In this document: positions 1 to 7,972 of the stretch, in pieces
Layout of the letters: each line of letters begins with the position of its first letter
Position numbering within the stretch: position 1 is the first letter of the stretch
Source of the DNA: Haloarcula amylolytica JCM 13557
Lineage (GTDB): Archaea > Halobacteriota > Halobacteria > Halobacteriales > Haloarculaceae
Assembly: GCF_000336615.1 (NCBI RefSeq)
Contig: NZ_AOLW01000006.1
Span: 1-64,000, forward strand
Direction of reading: 5' to 3'
Length of the DNA: 64,000 nt
Program-made: the position numbers and the translations under genes
Notes under the pieces: model-generated
What the model saw: only the letters and a program-made list of their open reading frames with translations
Told to the model about the DNA's origin: nothing
The model's database searches: none

Positions 1-2
1 AG

Positions 3-21
3 AGATGTGTATAAGAGACAG
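3..21. other. Nextera transposase mosaic-end adapter (artefact)
   Basis: Positions 3-21 read AGATGTGTATAAGAGACAG, an exact match to the 19-base Tn5/Nextera mosaic end used in Illumina library preparation. It is not genomic sequence. Any reading frame that begins here, or runs out through this edge, is artificial over these bases. Genomic sequence starts at about position 22. Confidence 0.95.
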
Positions 22-195
22 GGTGAGCCGTGTGATAGATAGTGTGGCCAGCGAGCTGTTCGTTTCCGGTTTCTCGGCGGACTCGAACGCGTCGAGATCG
101 GCGCGAGCGCCCGTCGCGATTTCGCCAGTGTGGCCGTCGCGGCTGGGCTTGACCGGCCGGACATGGTCACCGATAGCGACGCCGCCGTCGATCAT
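22..195 (-). CDS. partial ORF downstream of pspAB, cut by contig end
   Basis: An ATG at 195 lies one base past the pspAB stop (TGA-A-ATG), so the two would be translationally coupled. The frame stays open, with GC-rich third positions, to the adapter at position 21, giving about 58 residues starting MIDGGVAIGDHVRPVKPS. The C-terminus is missing because the contig ends. I do not recognise a family. Tight coupling and codon bias favour a real gene, but the short length leaves this uncertain. Confidence 0.4.
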
Positions 196-196
196 T

Positions 197-814
197 TCAC
201 TCCCAGGGATGGTAGCCGGGGCGGTCCGGCCACAGCGGGTACCAGTACTCCTTGTCGTCCTCGACGGTGATTTCGTCGCTGAGGTTACTGTCCAGTTTGA
301 ACTCCGCGGAGGTGTTGCGCTCGTGGCTGTCGTGGGGGTCCGGCGCGAACGGGTAGTATGCGCCCCGACGGAACGAGTACACCCAGTAGACAGTCTGGTT
401 CTCCCGCGCGTCCTCGAACGAGAACAGCGCCGCGAGCAGGCGCGACCCGTAGCGGCGCTCGACGAGCGTGTCCGCGGCGAAGTGGATCGACGTGAGCAGG
501 TCCTCGAAGTCGTCATCGTGCAGGACGACCCACTGGTAGCCATGGTCGTCGGTCTCGAAAGTCGCGCGCGTTCCCGTCTCGACCATCCCAGCGTCGAGGA
601 TGGATTCGACCTCGTCGACGGCGTCCTGGAAGTCCGTGCTGTCGACGTCGGCGAAACACAGTGCCGCCTCGCCGGTCGGCTCGTACCCCAGGTCGGCCTC
701 CATCGTGACGTAGGCGGTGCTCATCCCGAACAGGTCGTCGGGGTCGGCGTCGCGTGTCGCGTCTGCCTCGGCTTTCACCCCGAGGACGCTCTTGAGTCCG
801 TCGAGCAATCCCAT
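197..814 (-). CDS. pspAB: PspA-associated protein PspAB
   Basis: This 205-residue soluble acidic protein starts MGLLDGLKSVLGVKAEADAT and contains the segment DLFGMSTAYVTME. From memory these are hallmarks of the archaeal PspAB family, which accompanies the phage-shock protein PspA and membrane-stress proteases. The next gene upstream in transcription order is htpX on the same strand, the usual haloarchaeal arrangement, although a 535-bp gap with a large palindrome separates them. The biochemical role is not established. A role in membrane-stress response is inferred from its neighbours. Confidence 0.8.
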   Translation of the reverse strand: MGLLDGLKSVLGVKAEADATRDADPDDLFGMSTAYVTMEADLGYEPTGEAALCFADVDSTDFQDAVDEVESILDAGMVETGTRATFETDDHGYQWVVLHDDDFEDLLTSIHFAADTLVERRYGSRLLAALFSFEDARENQTVYWVYSFRRGAYYPFAPDPHDSHERNTSAEFKLDSNLSDEITVEDDKEYWYPLWPDRPGYHPWE

Positions 815-904
815 ATGTGTGCCTCTATGGGCCGGAGCCCAAGGTGGTTTGCGTCTCGACTAGTTGCTGTGGTTGCGTACGAAGACAGGGACAACTGTTC
901 TAAC

Positions 905-1276
905 AGCCAGAAAGCCCCGAGTCGCTGGGCTACTGCGACTCGCTGCGCTCTCTGCTCACGGCGCTCTGCGCCGTTCGCATGGTCCGAGGGACCTGTGGTC
1001 CCTCGCTACTCACTACGTTGCGGTGCTTACGTCGCCTCGTACGCCCAGCGACTCGCCCCTTTCAGTCCCACCCGTTTCGGCTGCTCAATCAGCCACAGGA
1101 GGGACTGAAAGGGGCGGCTGGCTGAACGACGGCGGACGACGTAAGCACTGGAACGAACGGAGTGAGTGAAGCGCGCAGCGAGTTCGTCCGAGAGAGCGAA
1201 GCTCTCTCGTGATGACGAAAGACGCGTAGCGTCTTTCGAACCACCCCCGAGTTCAGACAGCCGGGGCTTTCTGGCT
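905..1276. repeat. 372-bp nested palindrome (foldback element)
   Basis: Four perfect inverted repeats share one centre near 1086-1090: 905-919 with 1262-1276 (15 bp), 1023-1034 with 1137-1148 (12 bp), 1056-1069 with 1101-1114 (14 bp) and an apex stem 1079-1083 with 1090-1094. The arms also carry local stems with three-base loops at 958-974, 986-1004, 1189-1209 and 1216-1238. No convincing gene is present. The shape fits a non-autonomous palindromic element, such as the IS200/IS605-derived PATEs described in haloarchaea, or a large structured RNA. No transposase or target duplication is visible. Confidence 0.7.
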
Positions 1277-1349
1277 CTGTATAGCTGTCACGGTGAGAAT
1301 CCACACTATCGCGTAGACGACTGACGGCAAATCAGATAATAAACAGACG

Positions 1350-2228
1350 TTACCGACTTTCGAGTTCGCGTTCGAGGTCTTGCAGGCGGTCGATACGTTT
1401 CTCCGTCGACGGGTGGGTACTGGCCAGGCGGCCGATCCAGCCGACGTCGATGGGGATGATGAAGAAGGCGTTCATCTCCGCCTGGTCGCGCATGTCCTCC
1501 TTCGGCACTTTGTCCATCTGGCCGTCGATTTTCATCAGCGCGTTCGCGAGGGCGGCGGGCTTGCCGGTAATCATCGCGCCGCCGCGGTCGGCGGCGTACT
1601 CGCGGTAGCGGCTGAGAGTCCGGATCAGGAGGAACGAGATGACCCAGACGACCAGCGAGATGAGGATGGCGACGATGACCGGTACCTGCTGGCCGCCGCG
1701 CTCTCGACCGCCGCTGAACAGCCAGCCCCAGCGGACGATGAGGAAGGCAATCGTCGAGAGGAACGACGCGATGGTCATCACCATCACGTCGCGGTTCTTG
1801 ATGTGGGCCAGCTCGTGGGCCAGTACGCCCTCCAGTTCGTCCTGATCGAGCGTGTCCATGATGCCCGTCGTCACGCAGACGGCCGAACTGTCTTTCGACC
1901 GGCCGGTGGCGAAGGCGTTGGGCACCCGAGAATCGGCGACGGCGACCTTCGGCTTCGGGAGGTCGGCCTGCTGAGCCAGGCGGTCGACAGTCCGGTGGAG
2001 TTCGGGGTACTCTTCCGGTTCGACCGTCCGGGCTCCCATCGAGTACAGGGCGAGCTTGTCGCTGAAGAAGAACTGCGCACCGAGGAACAGTCCCATGACG
2101 ACCACGATGAGCGCGAGGTTCTCGAAAGCCACAACGAGCACTCCGAGGAAGACGATGTACAGCGCGAACAGCAGGAACATCGTCAGGGCCATCCGGCCGC
2201 GGAGCCCCCAGTCTGTTTGCCACTCCAT
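1350..2228 (-). CDS. htpX: M48 family zinc metalloprotease HtpX
   Basis: HtpX is a membrane-bound M48 peptidase that degrades damaged membrane proteins. The 292-residue product has two N-terminal membrane segments (about 14-33 and 37-55), the zinc motif HELAH at 138-142, two further hydrophobic segments (about 150-171 and 182-202) and the third-ligand region EYAAD with Glu210. The length is normal for the family. The MEWQTDWGLR start is typical of haloarchaeal members. A TTTTAGA element lies about 25 bases upstream. It pairs functionally with pspAB downstream. Confidence 0.92.
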   Translation of the reverse strand: MEWQTDWGLRGRMALTMFLLFALYIVFLGVLVVAFENLALIVVVMGLFLGAQFFFSDKLALYSMGARTVEPEEYPELHRTVDRLAQQADLPKPKVAVADSRVPNAFATGRSKDSSAVCVTTGIMDTLDQDELEGVLAHELAHIKNRDVMVMTIASFLSTIAFLIVRWGWLFSGGRERGGQQVPVIVAILISLVVWVISFLLIRTLSRYREYAADRGGAMITGKPAALANALMKIDGQMDKVPKEDMRDQAEMNAFFIIPIDVGWIGRLASTHPSTEKRIDRLQDLERELESR

Positions 2229-2348
2229 GCCCCCCGATAGACGGTCGACACTCTAAAACCTCGCTATCGTGGGAAAGCGCCACACGGCGGGTGGTGCCTC
2301 GACAGGCGGAACACACGGCTTAAACGGTTCAGTACAGTAGGACCGGTA

Positions 2349-3494
2349 ATGAGCCGGTCGGGAGAGTTCTGTCCACGCTGCGGTGACGAGATACCGGAGG
2401 GCACCGACGAGCGCCCGGAGCTTTCGGGTGCTGGCGGCCAGCGCAACTCCGAGCACGTCCTCTGTGACGCCTGCTACTTCGAGGAGTTCGACCTGGTGGA
2501 TGCCCCCGACACCATCCAAGTGCGGGTCTGTTCGCGATGTGGTGCGGTCCACAAGGGGAACCGCTGGGTCGACATCGGTGCGGAGGACTACACCGACATC
2601 GCCGTCGAGCAGGTCAGCGAGGCGCTCGGCATCCACGTCGACGCCCAGTCGGTCGCCTGGCAGGTCGCCCCCGAGCAACTCGACAAGAACAACATCCGGA
2701 TGCACGCGGAGTTCTCCGGCGTCATCCGCGGGACGCCAGTCACCGAGGAAGTGACCGTCCCCGTCCGCATCTCCCGGCAGACGTGCAAGCGCTGCGGGAA
2801 AATCGCCGGCGGCTCCTTCGCCAGCATCGTTCAGGTACGGGCCGACGGGCGCGACCCGACCGACGACGAGCGCGAGCGGGCCGAAGAAATCGCAGAAGAG
2901 TACATCGCCGCCCGTGAAGCGACCGGCGACCGCAACGCCTTCATCACCGAGACGAAGTCCGTCGACGACGGGCTGGACATGAAAATCTCGACCAATCAGA
3001 TGGGGCTGGGCATCGCCAAGCGCATCACCGCCCAGCTTGGGGGTTCGTACTCCGACTCGCGGCGTCTCATCTCCGAGGACGAGGACGGACAGGAACTGTA
3101 CCGGATGACCTACGCCGTCCGGCTGCCCCGCTACCGACAGGGCGAGGTCATCGACCCGGAGGACGGCGACGGGCCGGTGCTGGTCCGCTCGGTCCAGGGG
3201 AACCTCAAAGGGGTTCGCCTGGCGACCGGCGAGGACTACGAGGCCAGTTTCGAGGCCGGCGAAGCACCCGACGCCCGCCGGCTGGGCTTCCGTGAAGACA
3301 GCCAGCAGACGACCTTGGTCGCTGTCGAGGACGACAACGCTGTTCAGGTGCTTGACCCCGAAACGTTCGAGAGCAAGACCGTCCCGCGGCCGGGCTACCT
3401 CGACACCGACACCGACGAAGTTCCGGTGCTGAAGAGCCACGCCGGGTTGCATATTCTCCCAGTCGAGGGAGACGAAACGGATACCGATGAGTGA
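2349..3494 (+). CDS. nmd3: NMD3-like ribosome biogenesis protein
   Basis: This 381-residue protein carries paired cysteine motifs near the N-terminus (CPRC at 8-11, CDAC at about 39-42, CSRC at about 61) and CKRC at about 140, the zinc-binding layout of archaeal NMD3. Eukaryotic NMD3 is the adaptor for 60S subunit export. In archaea a role in late large-subunit assembly or translation is inferred. A TTAAA element about 27 bases before the ATG suggests a leaderless transcript. Its last 8 bases overlap the next gene, so the two are probably co-translated. Confidence 0.88.
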   Translation: MSRSGEFCPRCGDEIPEGTDERPELSGAGGQRNSEHVLCDACYFEEFDLVDAPDTIQVRVCSRCGAVHKGNRWVDIGAEDYTDIAVEQVSEALGIHVDAQSVAWQVAPEQLDKNNIRMHAEFSGVIRGTPVTEEVTVPVRISRQTCKRCGKIAGGSFASIVQVRADGRDPTDDERERAEEIAEEYIAAREATGDRNAFITETKSVDDGLDMKISTNQMGLGIAKRITAQLGGSYSDSRRLISEDEDGQELYRMTYAVRLPRYRQGEVIDPEDGDGPVLVRSVQGNLKGVRLATGEDYEASFEAGEAPDARRLGFREDSQQTTLVAVEDDNAVQVLDPETFESKTVPRPGYLDTDTDEVPVLKSHAGLHILPVEGDETDTDE

Positions 3495-4587
3495 CGAGGG
3501 TGCCAGCCGCGAGCCGGGCGAGACGGACGGCCAGCGCCTTGCTGCCGTCGTCGCCAAACCTCGCTCGCAGGTCGCTATCGAGTCCCTGCGAGCCGAAGGC
3601 GTCTACGATGACACCAGAAGCGTTACCCAGTGGACCGCAGACAGCGTCGCGGTTCCGGTGACCGCCCCGCCACAGGAGACGCAGTTCCGGGAGGTCGTCC
3701 GGCAGGTCGGCGAGCGCCGGCTCAAGACCCTCGACGACCACCTCCGGGAGCGCGGCTGGACCGACGAGGAAATCGATGCCGCTCCGAGTTCTTGGGCCGT
3801 GCTGGGCTCCGTCGTGCTGGTCGACATCGGCAACAGCCCCAGACCGGCGGAGGTCGGCGAGGCGCTGCTGGCGCTCCACGGCGAGGCCGAGACGGTGCTG
3901 GCCCGCCACGGCATCTCCGGCGAGCACCGCGAACCCAGCGTCGAGGTCATCGCCGGCGCCGGCGACACCGAGACGGTCCACACCGAACACGGCACGCGCT
4001 ACGCGATGGACCTTGCCGAGGTGATGTTCTCGCCCGGGAACAAAGCCGAGCGGGCGCGGATGGGCGATACCGTTTCCGCCGAGGAACGCGTCCTCGACAT
4101 GTTCGCCGGCATCGGCTACTTTACCCTCCCGATGGCCCGTGCCGGTGCGCACGTCACCGCCATCGAACGCAACCCTACCGCGTTTCGCTTCCTCGTCGAG
4201 AACGTCATGCTCAACGACGTGGACGAGCGCGTTCACCCGTATCGGGCCGACTGTCGAGACGTTGTGCCGGGCTTCGCTGAGGAGGCGCGCGCCGACCGGG
4301 TAGTGATGGGATACTACGAGGCCTCCGCGCCGCGCGCGGAGGACAGTCGGGCTCCGCCCGGCGCTTCCCACGAGTATCTCGACAGCGCACTGGACGCCCT
4401 CGCGCCCGGCGGCGTCCTCCACATGCACGAGGCGACGCCGGACGCCCTCGTCTTCGACCGCCCCATCGAGCGCCTGGAGGCGGCCGTCGCCGAGGCCGAC
4501 CGGGATGTCGAGATTCTGGACACTCGGCGAGTCAAGGAGTACAGCGAGGGCGTCGCCCACGTTGTCGTCGACGCCCGGATCCAGTAG
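3487..4587 (+). CDS. taw2: Tyw2/Taw2-type tRNA wyosine-pathway SAM-dependent transferase
   Basis: The 366-residue protein is a class I Rossmann SAM-binding enzyme of the Trm5/Tyw2 family, with motif I in DMFAGIGYFTLPMA followed by IERNP. Tyw2-like members transfer an aminocarboxypropyl group from SAM to the modified G37 of tRNA-Phe. The MGYY stretch replaces the NLP motif expected of Trm5 methyltransferases, which favours Tyw2/Taw2. Directly after it, residues about 281-294 form an alanine/proline/arginine-rich insertion encoded by a palindrome (4322-4342). The start overlaps the nmd3 stop. Confidence 0.82.
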   Translation: MSDEGASREPGETDGQRLAAVVAKPRSQVAIESLRAEGVYDDTRSVTQWTADSVAVPVTAPPQETQFREVVRQVGERRLKTLDDHLRERGWTDEEIDAAPSSWAVLGSVVLVDIGNSPRPAEVGEALLALHGEAETVLARHGISGEHREPSVEVIAGAGDTETVHTEHGTRYAMDLAEVMFSPGNKAERARMGDTVSAEERVLDMFAGIGYFTLPMARAGAHVTAIERNPTAFRFLVENVMLNDVDERVHPYRADCRDVVPGFAEEARADRVVMGYYEASAPRAEDSRAPPGASHEYLDSALDALAPGGVLHMHEATPDALVFDRPIERLEAAVAEADRDVEILDTRRVKEYSEGVAHVVVDARIQ

Positions 4588-4682
4588 GACGGGTTTACGC
4601 AAGCAACCAAGGTTAGAGAACGAATAACGCCCCAGAACAGACGGTCGTAACGCATAACTAGGCCAGTAATCAAGAACACGGC

Positions 4683-4769
4683 ATGGACAGACAGCAGATA
4701 CTCGCAATTATTCTGGTCATTCTGATGGTCGGTTCGTCGTTCGTCTACGGCGCGAGCTTCCTCTTTTAG
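4683..4769 (+). CDS. small single-pass membrane protein (28 aa)
   Basis: ATG at 4683 opens a 28-codon frame ending at TAG 4767-4769. After MDRQQ it is one hydrophobic helix (ILAIILVILMVGSS) with a short VYGASFLF tail. Short proteins of this shape recur in haloarchaeal genomes, and this one matches from memory a widely annotated small membrane protein. Its function is unknown. The stop overlaps the end of the convergent helicase gene by four bases. Confidence 0.65.
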   Translation: MDRQQILAIILVILMVGSSFVYGASFLF

Positions 4770-6505
4770 TCCCACACGTCCGAAAGCGGGTGACTTCCGT
4801 TCCCGGACCGCGACCGAGAGCGGTCGTGCCGGCGTTTGGTCCCCGAACTGAGCGCCGAAAGCGCCTGGTCCGGCGCGAACCGCGGCAAATCGGGCTGTGA
4901 GAGGCGGTCGACCTGGGCGCGAAACCAGTCCGGCATATCGTGCTCGGCGCGCTCAAACAGGTCCAGCAGCGACGAGTCCGCGAGGTAGGTCGCCCCGTAG
5001 TCGTCGGGTGCACGAACGACGCGACCACAGGCCTGGATGACCGTCCGCAGTGCCGTCCGGTAGTACCAGCCCCACTGGTCGTCTTCGAGCCGCCGGGCGA
5101 CGCGGGAGTCGCGGGTGTTTGGATAGGGAGCCTTGCACAGCACTTGCCAGCGACAGAGGTCGCCCTCAAGGTCCAGCGCCTCCTCCATCTTCACCGAGAG
5201 GAACACGTCGGGGTTGTCGCTGCGCTTCCAGGCGGACAGCGCCCCATCGCGTCCCTCTTTATCGTGAGTCCGGACGCGTGCGCCGACGCCGAAGTCGTCG
5301 AGGAGGTCCTTCAGTTGCTCCTGAATAGCGTAGGAATGGCAGTGAATGAGCCCCTTCTCGTCCGTGTGCTGTGCCATGATGCGAACGACGGTCCGGGCGA
5401 TGTCGGGCAGCGTGTCGTCGCGGTGCTCGTAGGTCATCTTCCCCTGGGCCACGTCGTACAGCGGCCGGTTCTCGACGGGGAAGGTGTGGCCGACCTCCAC
5501 GAGCGCGACGTTGTTGGGGTCGAGGCCGACGTTGGCACAGAACGCCTCCTTGTTGAGGATGGTCGCCGACAGCAGAGCGAAGCGGTTGCCGCGGTCCCAG
5601 ACGGTGTGTTTGAGGTACCGCTCGGGGTTCATCGGCTTGATTGTCACCGGGGCGTTCTCGCCGTCGGCCTGGTCGACGACCCAGGTGGTCGCGCTCTCGG
5701 TGTCGGTGTAGTCCTCGCGGAACCACCCCAGGTCCTGACGGAGCGTGTTCAACGAGTCCCGCTCAGCGACTTCCTCACCGGTCAGTTCCGTCTTGTTCCG
5801 CAGTTCCTTGACGCGGCGCTCGGCGAGGTGCTCGACGCGTTCGGTGAAGGCGACGGCCTCGTCCAGCCCGTCGATGTCCGGCACGTCGATGTCGTTCCAC
5901 ATCGGGATGGACTGCGGCGAGAGGTCGATGGTGGCGTACATCTCAGCCCACTCGCCCAAACCGTGGGCCTCGTCGATGACGACCACGTCGCGCTTGCCGA
6001 ACACGTCGCTGCCGGCGGTCTGCATGAAGTACGCGAGTGTCATCGCGGCGATGCGCCGGTTCGAGGCGATGGCGCGGTCGGAGAAGTACGGACAGCGGTG
6101 CTTGACCTGGCAATCGAACTTCCGTTCGCGCACGCACGGGGCCTGGTTCACCGGTGTGTCCGTCTCGCCGGGGAGGATGCAGTCGTAGTTGTTCTTCCCG
6201 CGGATGACACAGAGGTCCTCGAGCAGGGCGTCTTCGGCCACGTCGTCTAGCTGGGAGACCTGCGGCGTGGTGTAGTAGGCGTCGATGACCTGCTCGGCGG
6301 CGGCCTCGCCGGCGGTCCGGGCACACCCGGCGATAGCCCGAGCGAGCAGCGATTTGCCGCTACCGGTCGGGGCGCGAACGAGGACCACGTCCTTGCCGCG
6401 CTCGAAGGCCGCACGGATGTCAGCCAGGGCCTGCTTCTGGTTGCCCCGGTAGGACGGGGCCGGGAACTCGTCGGTAATCCGCGCGGGGTACACGCGAGAA
6501 AGCAA
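4766..6505 (-). CDS. XPD/DinG-like superfamily 2 DNA helicase with Fe-S cysteines
   Basis: The 579-residue protein has Walker A APTGSGKS (45-52), DEAH (178-181) and cysteines at 99, 109, 124, 132 and 138 in the region where XPD/Rad3 helicases hold a 4Fe-4S cluster. The C-terminal half has the conserved arginine-finger region TVIQACGRVVRAPDD. It is expected to unwind DNA 5'-3' in repair. Length and cysteine placement fit haloarchaeal ATP-dependent DNA helicases of this group. It is monocistronic and converges on the 28-residue membrane protein gene. Confidence 0.87.
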   Translation of the reverse strand: MLSRVYPARITDEFPAPSYRGNQKQALADIRAAFERGKDVVLVRAPTGSGKSLLARAIAGCARTAGEAAAEQVIDAYYTTPQVSQLDDVAEDALLEDLCVIRGKNNYDCILPGETDTPVNQAPCVRERKFDCQVKHRCPYFSDRAIASNRRIAAMTLAYFMQTAGSDVFGKRDVVVIDEAHGLGEWAEMYATIDLSPQSIPMWNDIDVPDIDGLDEAVAFTERVEHLAERRVKELRNKTELTGEEVAERDSLNTLRQDLGWFREDYTDTESATTWVVDQADGENAPVTIKPMNPERYLKHTVWDRGNRFALLSATILNKEAFCANVGLDPNNVALVEVGHTFPVENRPLYDVAQGKMTYEHRDDTLPDIARTVVRIMAQHTDEKGLIHCHSYAIQEQLKDLLDDFGVGARVRTHDKEGRDGALSAWKRSDNPDVFLSVKMEEALDLEGDLCRWQVLCKAPYPNTRDSRVARRLEDDQWGWYYRTALRTVIQACGRVVRAPDDYGATYLADSSLLDLFERAEHDMPDWFRAQVDRLSQPDLPRFAPDQALSALSSGTKRRHDRSRSRSGNGSHPLSDVWD

Positions 6506-6621
6506 CGGACGAGGCGGCCTAAACCTTTCCTGTCGTCGGATGAGCGTCGGCGGCTAGCCGAGATGACGGGTGTGAGTCGTGTTCACAGACACACGGTCGT
6601 GGCACTGGTACTCTCGGAAGT

Positions 6622-6633
6622 CTTATACATATA
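6622..6633 (+). promoter_or_regulatory. TATA element of cspA
   Basis: CTTATACATATA is centred about 27 bases before the cspA ATG at 6655, the spacing expected for a leaderless archaeal transcript. It stands out as AT-rich against the surrounding GC-rich DNA. Confidence 0.7.
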
Positions 6634-6654
6634 CCCCCTGTACGTATATTTGCA

Positions 6655-6849
6655 ATGGCAAACGGTAAGGTTGATTTCTTCAACGACACAGGCGGTTACG
6701 GTTTCATCTCGACTGAGGACGCGGACGATGACGTTTTCTTCCACATGGAAGACGTTGGCGGCCCTGACCTCGAAGAAGGCGAGGAGATCGAATTCGACAT
6801 CGAACAGGCCGACAAGGGCCCCCGCGCGACGAACGTCGTCCGCAACTAA
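6655..6849 (+). CDS. cspA: cold-shock protein
   Basis: A 64-residue single OB-fold cold-shock domain with RNP1 (YGFIS, 15-19) and RNP2 (VFFH, 27-30), acidic as expected for a halophile. It binds single-stranded nucleic acid and acts as an RNA chaperone. The strong TATA element and leaderless start, plus a UUCG-loop hairpin directly after the stop, indicate a well-defined monocistronic, probably highly expressed transcript. Confidence 0.95.
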   Translation: MANGKVDFFNDTGGYGFISTEDADDDVFFHMEDVGGPDLEEGEEIEFDIEQADKGPRATNVVRN

Positions 6850-6860
6850 GGCAGATTTCC

Positions 6861-6878
6861 GGTCGCCTTCGGGCGACC
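6861..6878 (+). terminator. hairpin after cspA
   Basis: GGTCGCC pairs with GGCGACC across a TTCG loop 11 bases after the cspA stop, followed within 25 bases by TTGTTCTTA. A C(UUCG)G hairpin is very stable in RNA. It is likely to mark the 3' end of cspA, and the convergent membrane-protein gene ends just beyond it. Confidence 0.5.
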
Positions 6879-6905
6879 ACATCTGACACTTGTTCTTATC
6901 TGAAG

Positions 6906-7199
6906 TCACTCGACGAGCAGCGCGTACAGCACGGCACAGAGCCCTGCGACGGTCACGAGACCCCTGACGAGCAACACAATGCCAGCCCCAGCGCCCGCCC
7001 AGACAGCGACGGTGACGGCGGCGTAGACGCCGGCGGTCAGCGACCCGATTCCGACGGCGAGCCACCGCATCTTCGGCGCGTCGTTGCGCCGATAGCCCCG
7101 GTAGGCCAGCGACGCGACGAACAGTCCGACGACGGCCGTCAGGGCTCGCGAGAGTTCCGCGACGGCGTCCGGCGCGAGCAGGTCGAAGGGGACCGTCAC
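6906..7199 (-). CDS. small membrane protein, distal gene of wHTH operon
   Basis: A 97-residue protein with three hydrophobic helices (about 14-33, 44-70 and 73-95) separated by a basic YRGYRRND loop. It overlaps the preceding gene by 4 bases (ATGA type) and resembles it in layout, so the two probably form a heteromeric membrane unit or arose by duplication. From memory it resembles haloarchaeal DUF7521 proteins. Function unknown. Confidence 0.75.
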   Translation of the reverse strand: MTVPFDLLAPDAVAELSRALTAVVGLFVASLAYRGYRRNDAPKMRWLAVGIGSLTAGVYAAVTVAVWAGAGAGIVLLVRGLVTVAGLCAVLYALLVE

Positions 7200-7525
7200 G
7201 ACGACTCACCCCCGTAGACGGTCCACAGGATCGTTCCGAGCCCGAGCAGTTCGCAGGCACTCACGAGGAGCGAGCGCCGGACGACGCCGACGCCGGTGGC
7301 CGTGGGGAGCGCGATGCGGAGGATCTCCGGTACAGTCGTGAGCAGGAGAAGCCCGACGGCGAGCGTCAGCATGCCCGTCCGGCCCGGCCCGCGACGATAG
7401 CCGCGGACGAGGACGACGGCGATGGCGGCCGAGAGCAAGACGGAGAGTATCGACAGCGCGACGACGGCCAGCGCAGTTTCCGGATCGGTTCCACCCGTGC
7501 GTATCTGCAGTAGCGTCGCGAACAT
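7196..7525 (-). CDS. small membrane protein, middle gene of wHTH operon
   Basis: A 109-residue protein with three predicted helices (about 18-43, 54-76 and 84-104) and the loop YRRGPGRTG. It starts one base after the stop of the wHTH regulator gene and overlaps the next gene by 4 bases, so all three are co-transcribed. Its layout matches the downstream small membrane protein (DUF7521-like, from memory). Function unknown. A sensor or effector controlled by the regulator is an inference. Confidence 0.75.
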   Translation of the reverse strand: MFATLLQIRTGGTDPETALAVVALSILSVLLSAAIAVVLVRGYRRGPGRTGMLTLAVGLLLLTTVPEILRIALPTATGVGVVRRSLLVSACELLGLGTILWTVYGGESS

Positions 7526-7526
7526 C

Positions 7527-7871
7527 TCAGGACAGCCCCTCGAACAGGTCGGTGAATCGATCCGCCGGGTCCGACGAGGACCGCGTGACAGCCACGTCGT
7601 ACGACCCGTCGGCGAACGTGACGGTCACTTCGTCGACGGTCGCGACGTAGCGCTTGTAGTGGTGTCCGTCGGGGTCGACGGCCTGCCGTTCGGCGACGAG
7701 GTCGGCGGCTTCCAGTCGGTCGAGGCGGCGGTACGCCGTCGGGTCGGACATCTCGCAGGCCGTACAGAGTTCGGAGACGGACATCGGTCCGGTGGTGAGT
7801 TCGGCGATGATGGCCCGCGCGTACTCGTCTTCGAGCAGCGCGAGCAGTTCGTCGTCGCCGACCGCGTCCAT
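7527..7871 (-). CDS. winged helix-turn-helix transcriptional regulator
   Basis: This 114-residue protein has an ArsR-like winged helix in its first 75 residues (DEYARAIIAELTTGPMSVSELC, with recognition helix MSDPTAYRRLDRLEAADLV), followed by a beta-rich wing and tail. It heads an operon with two small membrane proteins and diverges from a CPBP protease across a 101-bp intergenic region. Local or autoregulation from that region is likely but not shown. Confidence 0.85.
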   Translation of the reverse strand: MDAVGDDELLALLEDEYARAIIAELTTGPMSVSELCTACEMSDPTAYRRLDRLEAADLVAERQAVDPDGHHYKRYVATVDEVTVTFADGSYDVAVTRSSSDPADRFTDLFEGLS

Positions 7872-7972
7872 GTTCGCTTCCAGCGAGCGAGACGCAATAA
7901 AAACGGTCCACTGGCTTCCGAATCAGAAGCAGTGCCCGCGGTGATACGTCGGTCCCGGCCGGTCGTCCGGAC

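Noticed and set aside
5-1108. Open frame of 367 codons on the + strand at the left end
   Set aside because: It starts inside the Nextera adapter, lies opposite pspAB and then runs into the non-coding palindrome. Its composition (Val/Arg/Ser-rich, no motif) is that of an antisense shadow.
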